Origin: Amycolatopsis japonica
GTDB taxonomy: Bacteria; Actinomycetota; Actinomycetes; Mycobacteriales; Pseudonocardiaceae
Direction of reading: 5' to 3'
Assembly (NCBI RefSeq): GCF_000732925.1
Contig: NZ_CP008953.1
Location: 1,736,001 to 1,800,000, forward strand
Length of the DNA: 64,000 bases
Shown here: in pieces, positions 43,163-53,100 of the stretch
Layout: each line of letters starts with the position of its first letter
Position numbering within the stretch: the first letter of the stretch is position 1
The notes under the pieces: model-generated
What the model saw: the letters and a program-made list of their open reading frames with translations, nothing else
Told to the model about the DNA's origin: nothing
The model's database searches: none
Made by a program: the position numbers and the translations under genes

Positions 43163-45222
43163 CCGGCGAACGGCGGGCCCTGATCATCGCCAACGGGGAG
43201 TACGACAACCCCGGGCTGAGCGCGTTGCGGTCCCCGGCCGCCGACGCCGAGGCGCTCGCCGAGGTCCTCGCCGACCGTGCCGTCAGCGAGTTCGACGTCC
43301 AGGTGGTACGCGACGAGACCGCGCACGTGATCGCGGGCCGGGTCGAGGATCTGTTCGCCGACAGCGCGCCGGACGACGTCCTGCTGGTGCATTTCTCTTG
43401 CCACGGCTTGAAAAGCGAATCGGGCGAGCTGTTCTTCGCCGCCCGCAACACCCGGCCGGAGCGGCTCGCGTCGACCGCCGTCCCCGCCGACTTCGTCCAG
43501 CGCTGTATGCGGATGAGCCGGTCGCGCAGCATCGTCCTCCTGCTGGACTGCTGTTACGGCGGCGCCTTCAGCCAGGGGGTCGCCGTGCGCGCCACCGGCG
43601 AGGCCAACGTGCTCGACGCGTTCCCCGGCGGGGGTTTCGGCGGCCGAGGCAGGGCGGTGATCACCGCGTCGAACTCCATCGAGTACGCCTTCGAGGGTGA
43701 TCAGCTCGCCGACGACCACGCGCGGCCGTCGGTGTTCACCTCGGCACTGGTCGACGGGCTGCGGACGGGCGACGCGGACCGCGACGAGGACGGCTGGATC
43801 GCGCTCAGCGAGCTCTACGACTACCTGTTCGACAGTGTCCGGGAGCGGAATCCGAATCAGACACCCAGTCGTGACATCGAGATGCAGGGCGAGCTGTATC
43901 TGGCCAGGAGCAGGCGCCGCCGGATCAAACCGTCGCCGGTCCCGGCGGATCTGCGCGCGGCGAGCGAGGATCCCAACATGTTCACCCGCCTCGGCGCGGT
44001 GACCGAACTCCAGCGACGGCTGACGAGTGAGAACCTGTCGGTCGCCATCGGCGCGCACGAGGTCCTCACGACGATGGCGCAGACCGACATCCGGCATATC
44101 GCCGAGGCCGCCGAACTGGCGCGGGCCGAAGCGCGGGTGCGGGCCGAGTCCGAAGTGGTCCGGTTCGGCGAGGTCGTCCGGGGGACGCGGCCGGTGGCGC
44201 GCGTCCGGCTGGCCGGGCCGCCGATCGCGCGGGCGTGCCACTTCGCCTCGTCGCATTCCTGGCTGCGGGTGACCGAGGACGCCGACGGGGCCGAGATCTC
44301 CCTGGAGCTGTCGGAACTCGGGGCGTTCGACGGGCGGATCACGGTGACCGGACCGACCGGCGAGGTCGTGGTACGGGTCGAGGGCCAGGTGGTCGCGGAA
44401 CCCGCGCCGGTGCCGCCGTCGCGGCCCGAACCGGCTCCGAAACCCGCCCCGCCCGTGGAGATCCCGGAAACGACGGTCGTGGAACCCGTGCGGCCGGTCG
44501 AAGCCGCGCCGAAGTTCGAGCCGTTCGCCGTCGCCGCGAGTGTGCTCGCGTTCGCTGCCGCGGTGTACCTGCTGCCCATCAGTCTCGCGCTCAGCCGCAG
44601 CATGGAGGACTTCTTCGAAGACGGCGGCTGGACGGTCGTACCGCTCGGCATCTTCGCGATCGCGGCGGGGATCATGATGTTCCTGCCTGCCACACGCCGG
44701 TTGGCGGGGCCGGGAGCGCTGTGCGGACTCGCGCTGCTTTCGGCGATCCCGTCCGGTCCGGTGCTGCTGGTCCTCACCGACGGCTGCCTGCTCGCGGGGG
44801 CCGTCTGCGCGCTGATCTCGGTGCGGCGTGACCGGAGTTTCCGTCTCGGGCTGGGGAAGCCGAGGGGCGGACTCGCCATCGCGGCCCTCGTGGCCGGGGC
44901 CGCCGGTACGGCCGGGCTGGTGGCGGAGGCCGTCGAACTGCTCGACTACTCGTCGAGCCGGGCCGACGAGGCGGCGATCTACCTCGTGGTCTCGGTGGTG
45001 CTCCTGATCGGGACGCTGCTCGGTGTGCTGCTACGGCCGGTGGCCTTCGGGATCGCCTTCCTCGGCGGGGTGGCCGGAGGCGGCATCGTCATGGCGTGCG
45101 TGCTTTCCTACGCGATGCCGAGCAGTTCGAGCGTCACCGGCGCCGGCTGGTGGATCGCGCTGGGGGCGGTGCTCGCGTTGGCCGTCGTGACCGGTTTCGC
45201 CGCCCGCGAAGTGAAAAGCTGA
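43159..45222 (+). CDS. Membrane-anchored caspase-family (C14) protein
   Basis: 687 residues. Residues 1-260 are a caspase-like domain: RALIIANGEYDNPGLSALRSP, catalytic H82 in VHFSCHGLK and C132 in LLLDCCYGGAF. A helical stretch follows (about 270-350), then a beta-rich domain (about 355-410, RVRLAGPPIARACHF ... GEVVVRVEGQVV), a Pro-rich linker and seven or eight membrane helices (about 450-687). The proteolytic domain should face the cytoplasm. Together with the EACC1-like gene it resembles actinobacterial programmed-death or antiphage modules. No nucleotide-binding sensor protein is encoded beside it, so the trigger is unknown. Confidence 0.85.
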   Translation: MTGERRALIIANGEYDNPGLSALRSPAADAEALAEVLADRAVSEFDVQVVRDETAHVIAGRVEDLFADSAPDDVLLVHFSCHGLKSESGELFFAARNTRPERLASTAVPADFVQRCMRMSRSRSIVLLLDCCYGGAFSQGVAVRATGEANVLDAFPGGGFGGRGRAVITASNSIEYAFEGDQLADDHARPSVFTSALVDGLRTGDADRDEDGWIALSELYDYLFDSVRERNPNQTPSRDIEMQGELYLARSRRRRIKPSPVPADLRAASEDPNMFTRLGAVTELQRRLTSENLSVAIGAHEVLTTMAQTDIRHIAEAAELARAEARVRAESEVVRFGEVVRGTRPVARVRLAGPPIARACHFASSHSWLRVTEDADGAEISLELSELGAFDGRITVTGPTGEVVVRVEGQVVAEPAPVPPSRPEPAPKPAPPVEIPETTVVEPVRPVEAAPKFEPFAVAASVLAFAAAVYLLPISLALSRSMEDFFEDGGWTVVPLGIFAIAAGIMMFLPATRRLAGPGALCGLALLSAIPSGPVLLVLTDGCLLAGAVCALISVRRDRSFRLGLGKPRGGLAIAALVAGAAGTAGLVAEAVELLDYSSSRADEAAIYLVVSVVLLIGTLLGVLLRPVAFGIAFLGGVAGGGIVMACVLSYAMPSSSSVTGAGWWIALGAVLALAVVTGFAAREVKS

Positions 45223-45224
45223 CG

Positions 45225-45728
45225 ATGGCCACGATCCGCCTCGCGACCGTCGAGGACGCCTGGCCCATCGCTGAGGTGAACGTGCGGTCGTGGCAGTCGG
45301 CGTACCAGGGCCTGCTGCCCGAGCTCTACCTTCGCGATCTGTCCGTCGAGGGACGGGCGGCCCGCTGGCAGCGGACGCTCGCCGATCCCGCCAACCGGGG
45401 CGACATCCTGGTCCTGGTCGAAGACGGAAAGCTCCTCGGCTTCACCGCCGTCGACCGGGTCCGCGGGGAACTGCGCGCGATCTACCTCGAACCGGCGCGC
45501 TGGGGCACGGGACTGGGCAGGCTGCTGCTCGACACCGCCGTCGCCGCGCTGCGGGATTCGGGGCACCGCGAGGCGACGCTCTGGGTGCTCGAAACCAACG
45601 AACGCGCCCGGCGTTTCTACTCGGCCGGGGGATGGGTGCCGGACGGGGCGACGAAGACCGACACCATGCCCGGCGAGGACGTCCCGCTTGCCGAAGTGCG
45701 CTACCGGATCGCTCTCGTCAGCGCTTGA
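45225..45728 (+). CDS. GNAT-family N-acetyltransferase
   Basis: 167 residues. VNVRSWQSAYQGLLPE and AIYLEPARWGTGLGRLLLDTAVAAL with the acetyl-CoA loop, then LWVLETNERARRFYSAGGW. Starts 3 bases after the caspase gene, so it is in the same transcript, though a link in function is not evident. Its 3' end overlaps the convergent membrane-protein gene by 11 bases. Confidence 0.9.
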   Translation: MATIRLATVEDAWPIAEVNVRSWQSAYQGLLPELYLRDLSVEGRAARWQRTLADPANRGDILVLVEDGKLLGFTAVDRVRGELRAIYLEPARWGTGLGRLLLDTAVAALRDSGHREATLWVLETNERARRFYSAGGWVPDGATKTDTMPGEDVPLAEVRYRIALVSA

Positions 45729-46125
45729 ACCAGGCGGTTTCCTCGGGTTTGTTGAGGGTGACGATGATGCCGACGGCGATGCCCATGCCGATCAGCTGGG
45801 TGATCGCCCCGCCGTTGACCAGGCTGATCAGTCCCATGACGACGGAGAGCCCTTCCACCGCGATGACCGTCGGCCGCACCCAGGGCGAACCGTGGGAAAT
45901 CCTTATCGCGCAAGCGATCAGCACGGCGGCGACGACGAAACCGAGGATCGCCAGCGCGAGGGCGAGGCCGGCTTCCTCGTTGCCGTGGTCGAGTTCGTTG
46001 ATCGCGAGCGCGGTCACGAGCACGCTGACGAGGATGTTGAGGACCGCTTGCACCCAGAGGAAAACGCGGACGAACTTGAGCTGGCGCGGCATCTCGCGCG
46101 TCGGCTTCCGGACTTCCTCGGTCAT
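45718..46125 (-). CDS. Four-helix membrane protein of unknown function
   Basis: 135 residues from ATG 46125, after GAGAGGGGA; an upstream in-frame ATG at 46146 is less likely. Four hydrophobic helices: about 18-38, 52-74, 83-100 and 105-124, with a short Lys-rich C-terminus. Looks like small DUF-type integral membrane proteins. No known domain. Confidence 0.7.
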   Translation of the reverse strand: MTEEVRKPTREMPRQLKFVRVFLWVQAVLNILVSVLVTALAINELDHGNEEAGLALALAILGFVVAAVLIACAIRISHGSPWVRPTVIAVEGLSVVMGLISLVNGGAITQLIGMGIAVGIIVTLNKPEETAWFKR

Positions 46126-46507
46126 GACGGTCCCCTCTCGTGGCACGGAGAAACCAGTCTGGCCCGGAAAGTTCCCGGCGCTGACGGTAAAACTGACCTC
46201 AAGAGCTCGGGTGTAGCGGTGTTTCTGGCTCTATCACCCTTCAGTATTGTTTCGCCGGTTTCATTGTCGCTTAAATTACGAATACAGGTTCGATTATCTT
46301 GAGATATTATCCAGAGGTGTCCAAGACTGTTCTTCCCGAGTTTCCGCAGGTTGTGCGGGAGGCGTCCGTCGGTTGGGGCGGTATCTGGCCGAGATCGAGT
46401 CCCGGGGTGTCAAAGACTTGTCTGGTCCTGGAGTCGGACACCGTATGTGAACCCGGCTCGGGGATCCGGGCCGGGTTCACTCCTGCGCGATCAACTCAGG
46501 CTGGGCC
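46126..46507. other. Gene-free, AT-richer spacer
   Basis: About 380 bases. 46220-46310 is clearly less GC-rich than its surroundings and may hold the promoter of the membrane-protein gene. Two similar stretches, GGTGTCCAAGACTGTTCT near 46315 and GGTGTCAAAGACTTGTCT near 46406, are a diverged direct repeat. A hairpin at 46447-46480 is listed separately. No coding frame is convincing. Confidence 0.45.
46447..46480 (-). terminator. Hairpin after the small secreted protein gene
   Basis: 11-base arms GTGAACCCGGC (46447-46457) and complement (46470-46480) with a 12-base loop, 28 bases beyond the stop of the gene at 46508-46891. Confidence 0.6.
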
Positions 46508-46891
46508 TCACGACTTGTACAGGTAGACCTCGGCTCCCTTGCTGCCTTTACCGAGATCCAAGTTGATCTTCTTGTCGGTGCCCCAGCCGCAGGCGGACAC
46601 CTTCTTCGTCTTGCCTCCGGTCATGTTCGTGGCCTTCACCCGCGCACATTTGCCGTCGAGCGCGGTGTCCTTGACGTGCCCCCGGACGTGCACCCGGCCC
46701 TTTTCGCACGTGATGTCCCACTCGGCGTAGCCGCCGCTGATGCTGACCTCATTACCGGTATCCGGGCAGGCACCCAGCACGACCGGCGCGCCGGTCGTGC
46801 CACCGTCGGCGGCTGCTGCTGTCCCCGTCGTAACGCCGAACGCCAGCGCGACGCCGGCAATCGTGGACACGACAACATGCTTGGTTCGCAT
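46508..46891 (-). CDS. Small secreted Cys-containing protein
   Basis: 127 residues from ATG 46891, after GAGGGG. A typical signal peptide (Arg/Lys, then VVVSTIAGVALAFGVTTGTAAA, cleavage after AAA about residue 28). The mature part has four Cys (GACPD, ITCEKG, KCARVK, SACGWG), likely two disulfides, and ends LGKGSKGAEVYLYKS. Basic and strand-rich. No recognised family. Confidence 0.75.
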   Translation of the reverse strand: MRTKHVVVSTIAGVALAFGVTTGTAAAADGGTTGAPVVLGACPDTGNEVSISGGYAEWDITCEKGRVHVRGHVKDTALDGKCARVKATNMTGGKTKKVSACGWGTDKKINLDLGKGSKGAEVYLYKS

Positions 46892-47033
46892 GATATTTCC
46901 CCTCTGTGGATGTTGCTGACGAAACCACGATCGCCGCCGCACGAATCGATCACCACACCTTTTCGCTGCAGTGAAAACCTCCTTCTCCCCGGTAAGCCGC
47001 TCGTGGCTCATGACCAGACCGAACTGGCGGGTG

Positions 47034-47055
47034 GTCGTGAGCGGCGATTCGGGTT
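47034..47055. repeat. Single arm of the GTCGTGAGTGGCG palindrome
   Basis: 22 bases identical to the left arm at 38513-38534 except for one base; the partner arm is missing and is replaced by ATTGAGAGG. A decayed or partial copy. Confidence 0.6.
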
Positions 47056-47245
47056 ATTGAGAGGTAAGCCAACGGTGGCGTGCTCAGAGCCGGGTCTCGC
47101 GTGCTTGAAAGCGGATCTCGTGTGCGTGGAGCCGGGACACCCGAGTGCGGGATCCAGGCATGGCCCTTGATCAGCGAAAATCGGGGACGTTGAGTGTTCT
47201 CGATCCTCCGTCGACCAAGCTCCATCGCCGACATAACCCACGGCC

Positions 47246-47284
47246 ATGAAGGAATCGGGACACTCAATGTCCCGATTCCTTCAT
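47246..47284 (-). terminator. Hairpin after tetR
   Basis: 17-base perfect arms (47246-47262, 47268-47284, ATGAAGGAATCGGGACA and complement) with a CTCAA loop, 38 bases past the TetR stop. Confidence 0.7.
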
Positions 47285-47321
47285 CAACAACCGATCACCG
47301 CCCCACCGCGTATTTCCGCGA

Positions 47322-47930
47322 CTAAACGTGTGGCCGAACGAAGGCGCCTTCGCGCGCGGCGACCGCCACCGCACGTGCGGTGACCCGTGCGTCCGCCACC
47401 GTGACACTTTCCCGCGACAGGAAGAGCCGGTAGAACATCGGCCCGCACACCGCCCGCACCAGTTCGTCGCCATCCGTGCCGGCCGGGATCTCGCCCCGCG
47501 CGACGGCCCGTTCCGCGATCGGCGCCATGCGCACGTGCCGATCGGCGTAGAAGTCGTGCAGCGCCTCGGCCGCTTGCGGAGACTGGAAGGCCGCCAGGAC
47601 CGACGCCGTCGGCAACTCCTTCAGCGCGGGCTCGGTGAAGTACCGCACCACCTCGGCCGCGACCTCGTACAGATCGTCCTCGAGCGACCCCGTGTCGGGC
47701 GCCTTCCAGTCGTCCTCCGCGCCCATCTGCAGCGCGGCGGCGACGAGACCGTCCGGTGAGGACCAGCGCCGGTACACCGTGGTCTTGTGCACGCCGGACC
47801 GCTCGGCGACCGCCTCCACGGTCAATTCGCCGAACCCGCGTTCGGCCAGCAGATCGAGGGTTGCGTGCAAGACGGCCTGGCGCGTGCGTTCGGTCCGGCC
47901 GCCGGGCCGCTGGGTGCCGGAGGTTGCCAA
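47322..47930 (-). CDS. TetR-family regulator
   Basis: 202 residues from TTG 47930, six bases after GGAG. N-terminal HTH: RTRQAVLHATLDLLAERGFGELTVEAVAERSGVHKTTVYRRW. The C-terminal ligand domain (ELVRAVCGPMFYRLFLSRESV) is like the TetR_C_16/AcrR-type group. Only 22-31 bases separate its start from that of the divergent esterase-like gene, so one operator must control both; it probably represses itself and that gene. Confidence 0.9.
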   Translation of the reverse strand: MATSGTQRPGGRTERTRQAVLHATLDLLAERGFGELTVEAVAERSGVHKTTVYRRWSSPDGLVAAALQMGAEDDWKAPDTGSLEDDLYEVAAEVVRYFTEPALKELPTASVLAAFQSPQAAEALHDFYADRHVRMAPIAERAVARGEIPAGTDGDELVRAVCGPMFYRLFLSRESVTVADARVTARAVAVAAREGAFVRPHV

Positions 47931-47961
47931 TTGCTACTCCTGTTGCGTTAGTGTGGCCAGT

Positions 47962-49122
47962 ATGCCAGACCCAGCGAAGATCGCCGAACTCGTCGGAGAC
48001 GCCAAGATCGTCGCCATCGGTGAAAACAACCACCACGTCCATGAGTTCGGCGACCTGCGCAATCGTTTGCTCCAGCACCTCGTCGAGCACCACGGCTTCC
48101 GGGTCTTGGCGTTCGAATCCGGATTCGCCGAAGGAAAGCTCGTCGAAGACTGGCTGAAGGGCGCGCCCGGGGACGTCACCGACATCGGTCGCGACGGCTT
48201 CACGTTCTCGCTCGGGGAGTCCCCCGAGGCGCACGAAATGCTGACGTGGCTCCGCGAACGCGGCGACGTCGCCTACTACGGCCTCGACGTACCGAGTTCC
48301 GCGGGCTCGCCGGTGCCATCGCTCGACGCCGTCCGCGCCTATCTGTCCACTGTGGACCCGGAGGCGTCGAGCCTCGTCGACGCGGCGATCGAGGCGACCA
48401 AGGGATACGCCTCGGTCAGCAGCGCGGACGCGCCCGCCAAGTACGCCGCCCTAGACGCCGAGGCCAAGGACAAGGCGACCGCGGCGCTCACGCGGCTCAA
48501 GACCCACCTCACCTCGCTGCGTCCCGTCTACGGGGACACCGCCGTCGCGGAGCACCACGTCGAAGGCGCGGTACGCGTCGACGCGTACCTCGCCGAGGTC
48601 GCCGCGATGATGTCCGGCGCCGCGCCCGCCCTGCAGAGCGGTTCGCGCGACGCGTACATGGCCGACACCGTCCGGCTGATCCGGCGGCTTCACGGTGACG
48701 ACACGAAGATCGTCGTGATGCTCCACAACGGACATCTCCAGCGCGTGCCGTTCTCGCCGTTTCCCGGCCTCACCTCGCCGTCGGCGGGGACGCATCTGGC
48801 CGCCGAATTCGGCGACGACTACTTCGCGCTCGGGCTCACCGCGGTCGAGGGCGAGACCACCGGGCTCAAGCCGGATGCGACCGCGCGGCTCGGTTTCACC
48901 GTGTACCGCCAGGAATTGGACGCTCCGGCGGACGGCAGCGTCGAAGCCGAGGGCCCCGGCCTGGTCGACCTTCGCGCGCGACGTGGAACCGAGGGACCAC
49001 AGAGCATCCGGCACGCGCACCTGTTCAACCCCGTCGACGTCGTCGAGGCGTTCGACGCGCTGGTCTGCTTCCCGAAGTCGACGGTCAGCGCGCATATCGG
49101 CCAAGACCAGTCGAACGGGTGA
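47962..49122 (+). CDS. Erythromycin esterase-family protein
   Basis: 386 residues from ATG 47962; GTG 47953 in frame would add three. EreA/EreB-like: IVAIGENNHHVHEFGDLRNRL gives the conserved Glu and His of the active site, followed by GFRVLAFESGFAEGKLVEDWL, LREXGDVAYYGLD-type spacing, and KIVVMLHNGHLQRVP with another conserved His. Members hydrolyse macrolide lactones or have other unknown targets. Divergence from a TetR gene suggests induction by a small molecule. Whether it confers resistance is not known. Confidence 0.82.
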   Translation: MPDPAKIAELVGDAKIVAIGENNHHVHEFGDLRNRLLQHLVEHHGFRVLAFESGFAEGKLVEDWLKGAPGDVTDIGRDGFTFSLGESPEAHEMLTWLRERGDVAYYGLDVPSSAGSPVPSLDAVRAYLSTVDPEASSLVDAAIEATKGYASVSSADAPAKYAALDAEAKDKATAALTRLKTHLTSLRPVYGDTAVAEHHVEGAVRVDAYLAEVAAMMSGAAPALQSGSRDAYMADTVRLIRRLHGDDTKIVVMLHNGHLQRVPFSPFPGLTSPSAGTHLAAEFGDDYFALGLTAVEGETTGLKPDATARLGFTVYRQELDAPADGSVEAEGPGLVDLRARRGTEGPQSIRHAHLFNPVDVVEAFDALVCFPKSTVSAHIGQDQSNG

Positions 49123-49167
49123 CACTCCGGGGTTGCCGCCCCACAGGTACAGGCGTAGAGCCAAGGC

Positions 49168-50091
49168 ATGATCATTCGACTGGTACGGATCATGGCCGCG
49201 CTGGCGCTCCTGGTGCTGGTGGCGCAGCCCGCTTCCGCGACGGAAGTCCAGCAGAACCCGCCGAACTGGGGGCTGGACCGGATCGACCAGCGAACCGGTC
49301 TCGATCAGCTCTACCACTACGAGACCGACGCCAAGGACGTCACGGTCTACGTGATCGACAGCGGGGTCGACGCGGCGCATCCGGACTTCGGCGGCCGCGT
49401 CAAACCCGGTAAGGACTTCCTGAACGGCGGCACGGACACCACCGACACCAACGGTCACGGCACGTACTTGGCCGGTGTCGCCGCGTCGAGGACCTTCGGT
49501 GTCGCGAAGGCCGCGCAGATCGTCCCGGTCCGGGTGATCGACGCACAGGGCGGCGGCGCGACCGACAAGATCATCGCGGGTATCGACTGGGTGACGCAGA
49601 ACGCACGGCAGCCCGCCGTCGCCGTCCTCGGCATCGGCGGCGCGGCCAACGACCAGCTCGACGCCGCCGTCCGGGCGCTCGCGGCGGTCGTCCCGATCGC
49701 CCTCCCGGCGGGCGGCGAGGCCACCGACGCGGGGAAGTTCTCACCCGGCCGGGTCACCGAAGCGCTCACCGTCGGATCGACCGACGCCAGTGACCAGGTC
49801 GGGTCGACGTCGAACTACGGCGAGGTCGTCGACCTGTTCGCGCCCGGCGTCGACGTGCCGGGACCCAACGCGGGCGGGAGCGGTGGCCGGGTGCTCAGCG
49901 GCACGTCGTCGGCCGCCGCGCACGTTGCCGGGGTGGCCGCGCTGTACCGGGCCCTGCACCCGGACGCCTCGGCGCCGGATGTCGCGAAAGCCCTCGTCGA
50001 CCTCGCTTCCGTCGATGTGCTGACCGGGGTTCACGAGGGCACCGCGAACAGGTTGCTGCAGAGTCCCGGAGCGCAACTCGGCCAGGGATGA
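49168..50091 (+). CDS. Secreted subtilisin-like (S8) protein lacking the oxyanion Asn
   Basis: 307 residues. Signal peptide about 1-24, short or absent propeptide, then a subtilase fold. Catalytic D64 in VYVIDSGVD, H97 in DTNGHGTYLAG and S247 in LSGTSSAAAHVAG are present. The oxyanion-hole Asn, normally in an AAGN motif, is replaced by Gly (PAGGEATDA, position 183), and SLGGG is LGIGGA. Activity may be reduced or absent. Starts 46 bases after the esterase-like gene in the same direction. Confidence 0.85.
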   Translation: MIIRLVRIMAALALLVLVAQPASATEVQQNPPNWGLDRIDQRTGLDQLYHYETDAKDVTVYVIDSGVDAAHPDFGGRVKPGKDFLNGGTDTTDTNGHGTYLAGVAASRTFGVAKAAQIVPVRVIDAQGGGATDKIIAGIDWVTQNARQPAVAVLGIGGAANDQLDAAVRALAAVVPIALPAGGEATDAGKFSPGRVTEALTVGSTDASDQVGSTSNYGEVVDLFAPGVDVPGPNAGGSGGRVLSGTSSAAAHVAGVAALYRALHPDASAPDVAKALVDLASVDVLTGVHEGTANRLLQSPGAQLGQG

Positions 50092-50179
50092 TGTCCATCA
50101 CCTGGGCAACAACTCCCGCCCTGCGGGAGCAAGCAGGTAACGTGCCTCACCTACCGATCCGATGATGGGAAGGACCGGC

Positions 50180-53100
50180 ATGTTCCGCAAGGTACTGGTC
50201 GCCAACCGGGGTGAGATCGCCATCCGCGCGTTCCGCGCCGGATTCGAGCTCGGCGCGGGCACGGTGGCTGTGTTCCCGCACGAAGACCGCAATTCGCTCC
50301 ACCGGCTGAAGGCCGACGAGGCCTACGAGATCGGCGAACCCGGTCACCCGGTGCGGGCCTATCTGTCGGTCGAGGAAATCGTGGCGGCCGCCAAGAAGGC
50401 GGGCGCAGACGCCGTCTACCCCGGCTACGGCTTCCTCTCCGAGAACCCGGACCTCGCGCGCGCGTGCGAGGACGAAGGAATCACCTTCGTCGGACCGAGC
50501 GCGGACATCCTCGAGCTGACCGGCAACAAGGCCCGTGCGGTCAAGGCCGCCCGCGACGCCGGTGTGCCGGTGCTGGGTTCTTCCGAACCGTCCTCCGACG
50601 TCGACGCGCTGATCGCCGCGGCCGAGGAGATCGGCTTCCCGGTGTTCGTCAAGGCCGTCGCCGGTGGTGGCGGCCGCGGTATGCGCCGCGTCCAGGAACC
50701 CGCGCAGCTGCGCGAGTCCATCGAGGCCGCCGCGCGCGAGGCCGAGTCGGCCTTCGGCGACCCGACGGTGTTCATCGAGAAGGCCGTCGTCGAGCCGCGC
50801 CACATCGAGGTCCAGATCCTCGCCGACGGCGAGGGCAACGTGATCCACCTCTACGAGCGCGACTGCTCGGTCCAGCGGCGGCACCAGAAGGTCGTCGAGC
50901 TGGCCCCGGCGCCGAACCTGCCGTCCGAACTGCGGGACCGGATCTGCGCCGACGCGGTGAAGTTCGCCCGCCAGATCGGCTACCGCAACGCCGGCACCGT
51001 CGAGTTCCTGCTCGACCGGGACGGCAATCACGTCTTCATCGAGATGAACCCGCGCATCCAGGTCGAGCACACGGTGACCGAGGAGGTCACCGACGTCGAC
51101 CTCGTCCAGTCGCAGCTGCGCATCGCCTCCGGCGAGACACTCGAAGACCTCGGCCTGTCACAGGACAAGGTGTACCTGCGCGGCGCCGCCCTGCAGTGCC
51201 GCATCACCACCGAGGATCCCGCCAACGGCTTCCGCCCCGACACCGGGATGATCAGCGCTTACCGCTCGCCCGGTGGTTCCGGCATCCGCCTCGACGGCGG
51301 GACGGCGTTCGCCGGCACCGAGATCAGCGCGCACTTCGACTCGCTGCTGGTGAAGCTCAGCTGCCGCGGCCGCGACTTCAAGACCGCCGTCGGCCGCGCC
51401 CGCCGCGCGGTCGCCGAGTTCCGGATCCGCGGTGTGGCCACGAACATCCCGTTCCTGCAGGCCGTCCTCGACGACCCGGACTTCCGCGAAGGCCGCGTCA
51501 CGACGTCGTTCATCGAGGAGCGCCCGCATCTGCTCACCGCGCGCCATTCGGCCGACCGCGGCACCAGGCTGCTGACCTACCTCGCCGACAAGACGGTCAA
51601 CAAACCGCACGGCGAGCGTCCGCGCACCCTCGACCCGCAGGTGAAACTGCCGAAGCTGCCCAAGGGCCTCGAACCGGCGCCCGGCTCGAAGCAGAAGCTC
51701 ACCGAACTGGGCCCGGAGGGCTTCGCCCGCTGGCTGCGGGAGTCGCCGACCATCGGCGTCACCGACACCACCTTCCGCGACGCGCACCAGTCGCTGCTCG
51801 CCACCCGCGTGCGGACGAAGGATCTGCTCGCCGTCGCGCCGGTCGTCGCGCGGACCACGCCGCAGCTGCTCTCGCTGGAGTGCTGGGGCGGCGCGACCTA
51901 CGACGTCGCGCTGCGGTTCCTCGCCGAAGACCCGTGGGAGCGGCTGGCGAAGCTGCGGGAAGCGGTGCCGAACATCTGCCTGCAGATGCTGCTGCGCGGC
52001 CGCAACACCGTCGGCTACACGCCGTACCCCACCGAGGTGACCAACGCCTTCGTCGAGGAGGCGACGGCGACCGGCATCGACATCTTCCGGATCTTCGACG
52101 CGCTCAACGACGTCGAGCAGATGCGCCCGGCGATCGAAGCCGTCCGCGAGACCGGATCCGCCGTGGCCGAGGTGGCGCTCTGCTACACCTCGGATCTGTC
52201 GGACCCGGCCGAGAAGCTGTACACGCTGGACTACTACCTCAAGCTGGCGGAGCAGATCGTCGGCGCGGGGGCGCACGTCCTGGCCATCAAGGACATGGCG
52301 GGCCTGCTGCGGGCGCCGGCGGCGGTGCGGCTGGTTTCCGCGCTGCGCAAGGAATTCGACCTTCCGGTGCATATCCACACGCATGACACCGCGGGTGGGC
52401 AGCTGGCGACGTACCTCGCCGCGATCCAGGCCGGGGCGGACGCCGTCGACGGTGCCGTCGCGTCCATGGCGGGCACCACGTCGCAGCCGTCGCTGTCCGC
52501 GCTCGTCGCGGCCACCGACCACTCGGACCGGCCGACCGGGCTGGATCTGCAGGCCATCGGCGACCTGGAGCCGTACTGGGAGAGCGTGCGCAAGATCTAC
52601 GCGCCGTTCGAGGCGGGGCTCTCGTCGCCGACCGGGCGCGTGTACCACCACGAGATCCCGGGCGGTCAGCTGTCGAACCTGCGCACGCAGGCGATTTCGC
52701 TCGGCCTCGGCGAGCGGTTCGAGGACATCGAGGCGATGTACGCGGCCGCGGACAAGATCCTCGGGCACCTGGTCAAGGTCACGCCTTCGTCCAAAGTGGT
52801 CGGTGACCTCGCGCTGCACCTCGTCGGCGCGGGTGTCTCGCCCTCGGATTTCGAGGCGGAGCCGAACAAGTTCGACATCCCCGACTCGGTGATCGGCTTC
52901 CTGCGCGGCGAACTGGGCGACCCGCCCGGCGGCTGGCCGGAGCCGTTCCGCACCAAGGCCCTCGAAGGCCGCGCGCAGCCGAAGCCGGTGCAGGAACTGT
53001 CCGAAGAGGACCACAAGGGACTCGCCGAGGACCGGCGCGCGACGCTGAACCGGCTGCTGTTCCCCGGGCCCACGAAGGACTTCGAGGCGCACCGCGAGCA

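Larger units (their letters stand above)
46892..47321. other. Gene-free stretch
   Basis: About 430 bases between the secreted-protein start and the TetR stop. Contains a single arm of the GTCGTGAGTGGCG palindrome (47034-47055), no second arm, and a hairpin at 47246-47284. The sequence between 47060 and 47230 has no visible element. Confidence 0.5.

Noticed and set aside
45096..45224. Longer start of the acetyltransferase at 45225
   Set aside because: The upstream part lies inside the caspase gene and is Arg rich; the domain begins at MATIRLAT.
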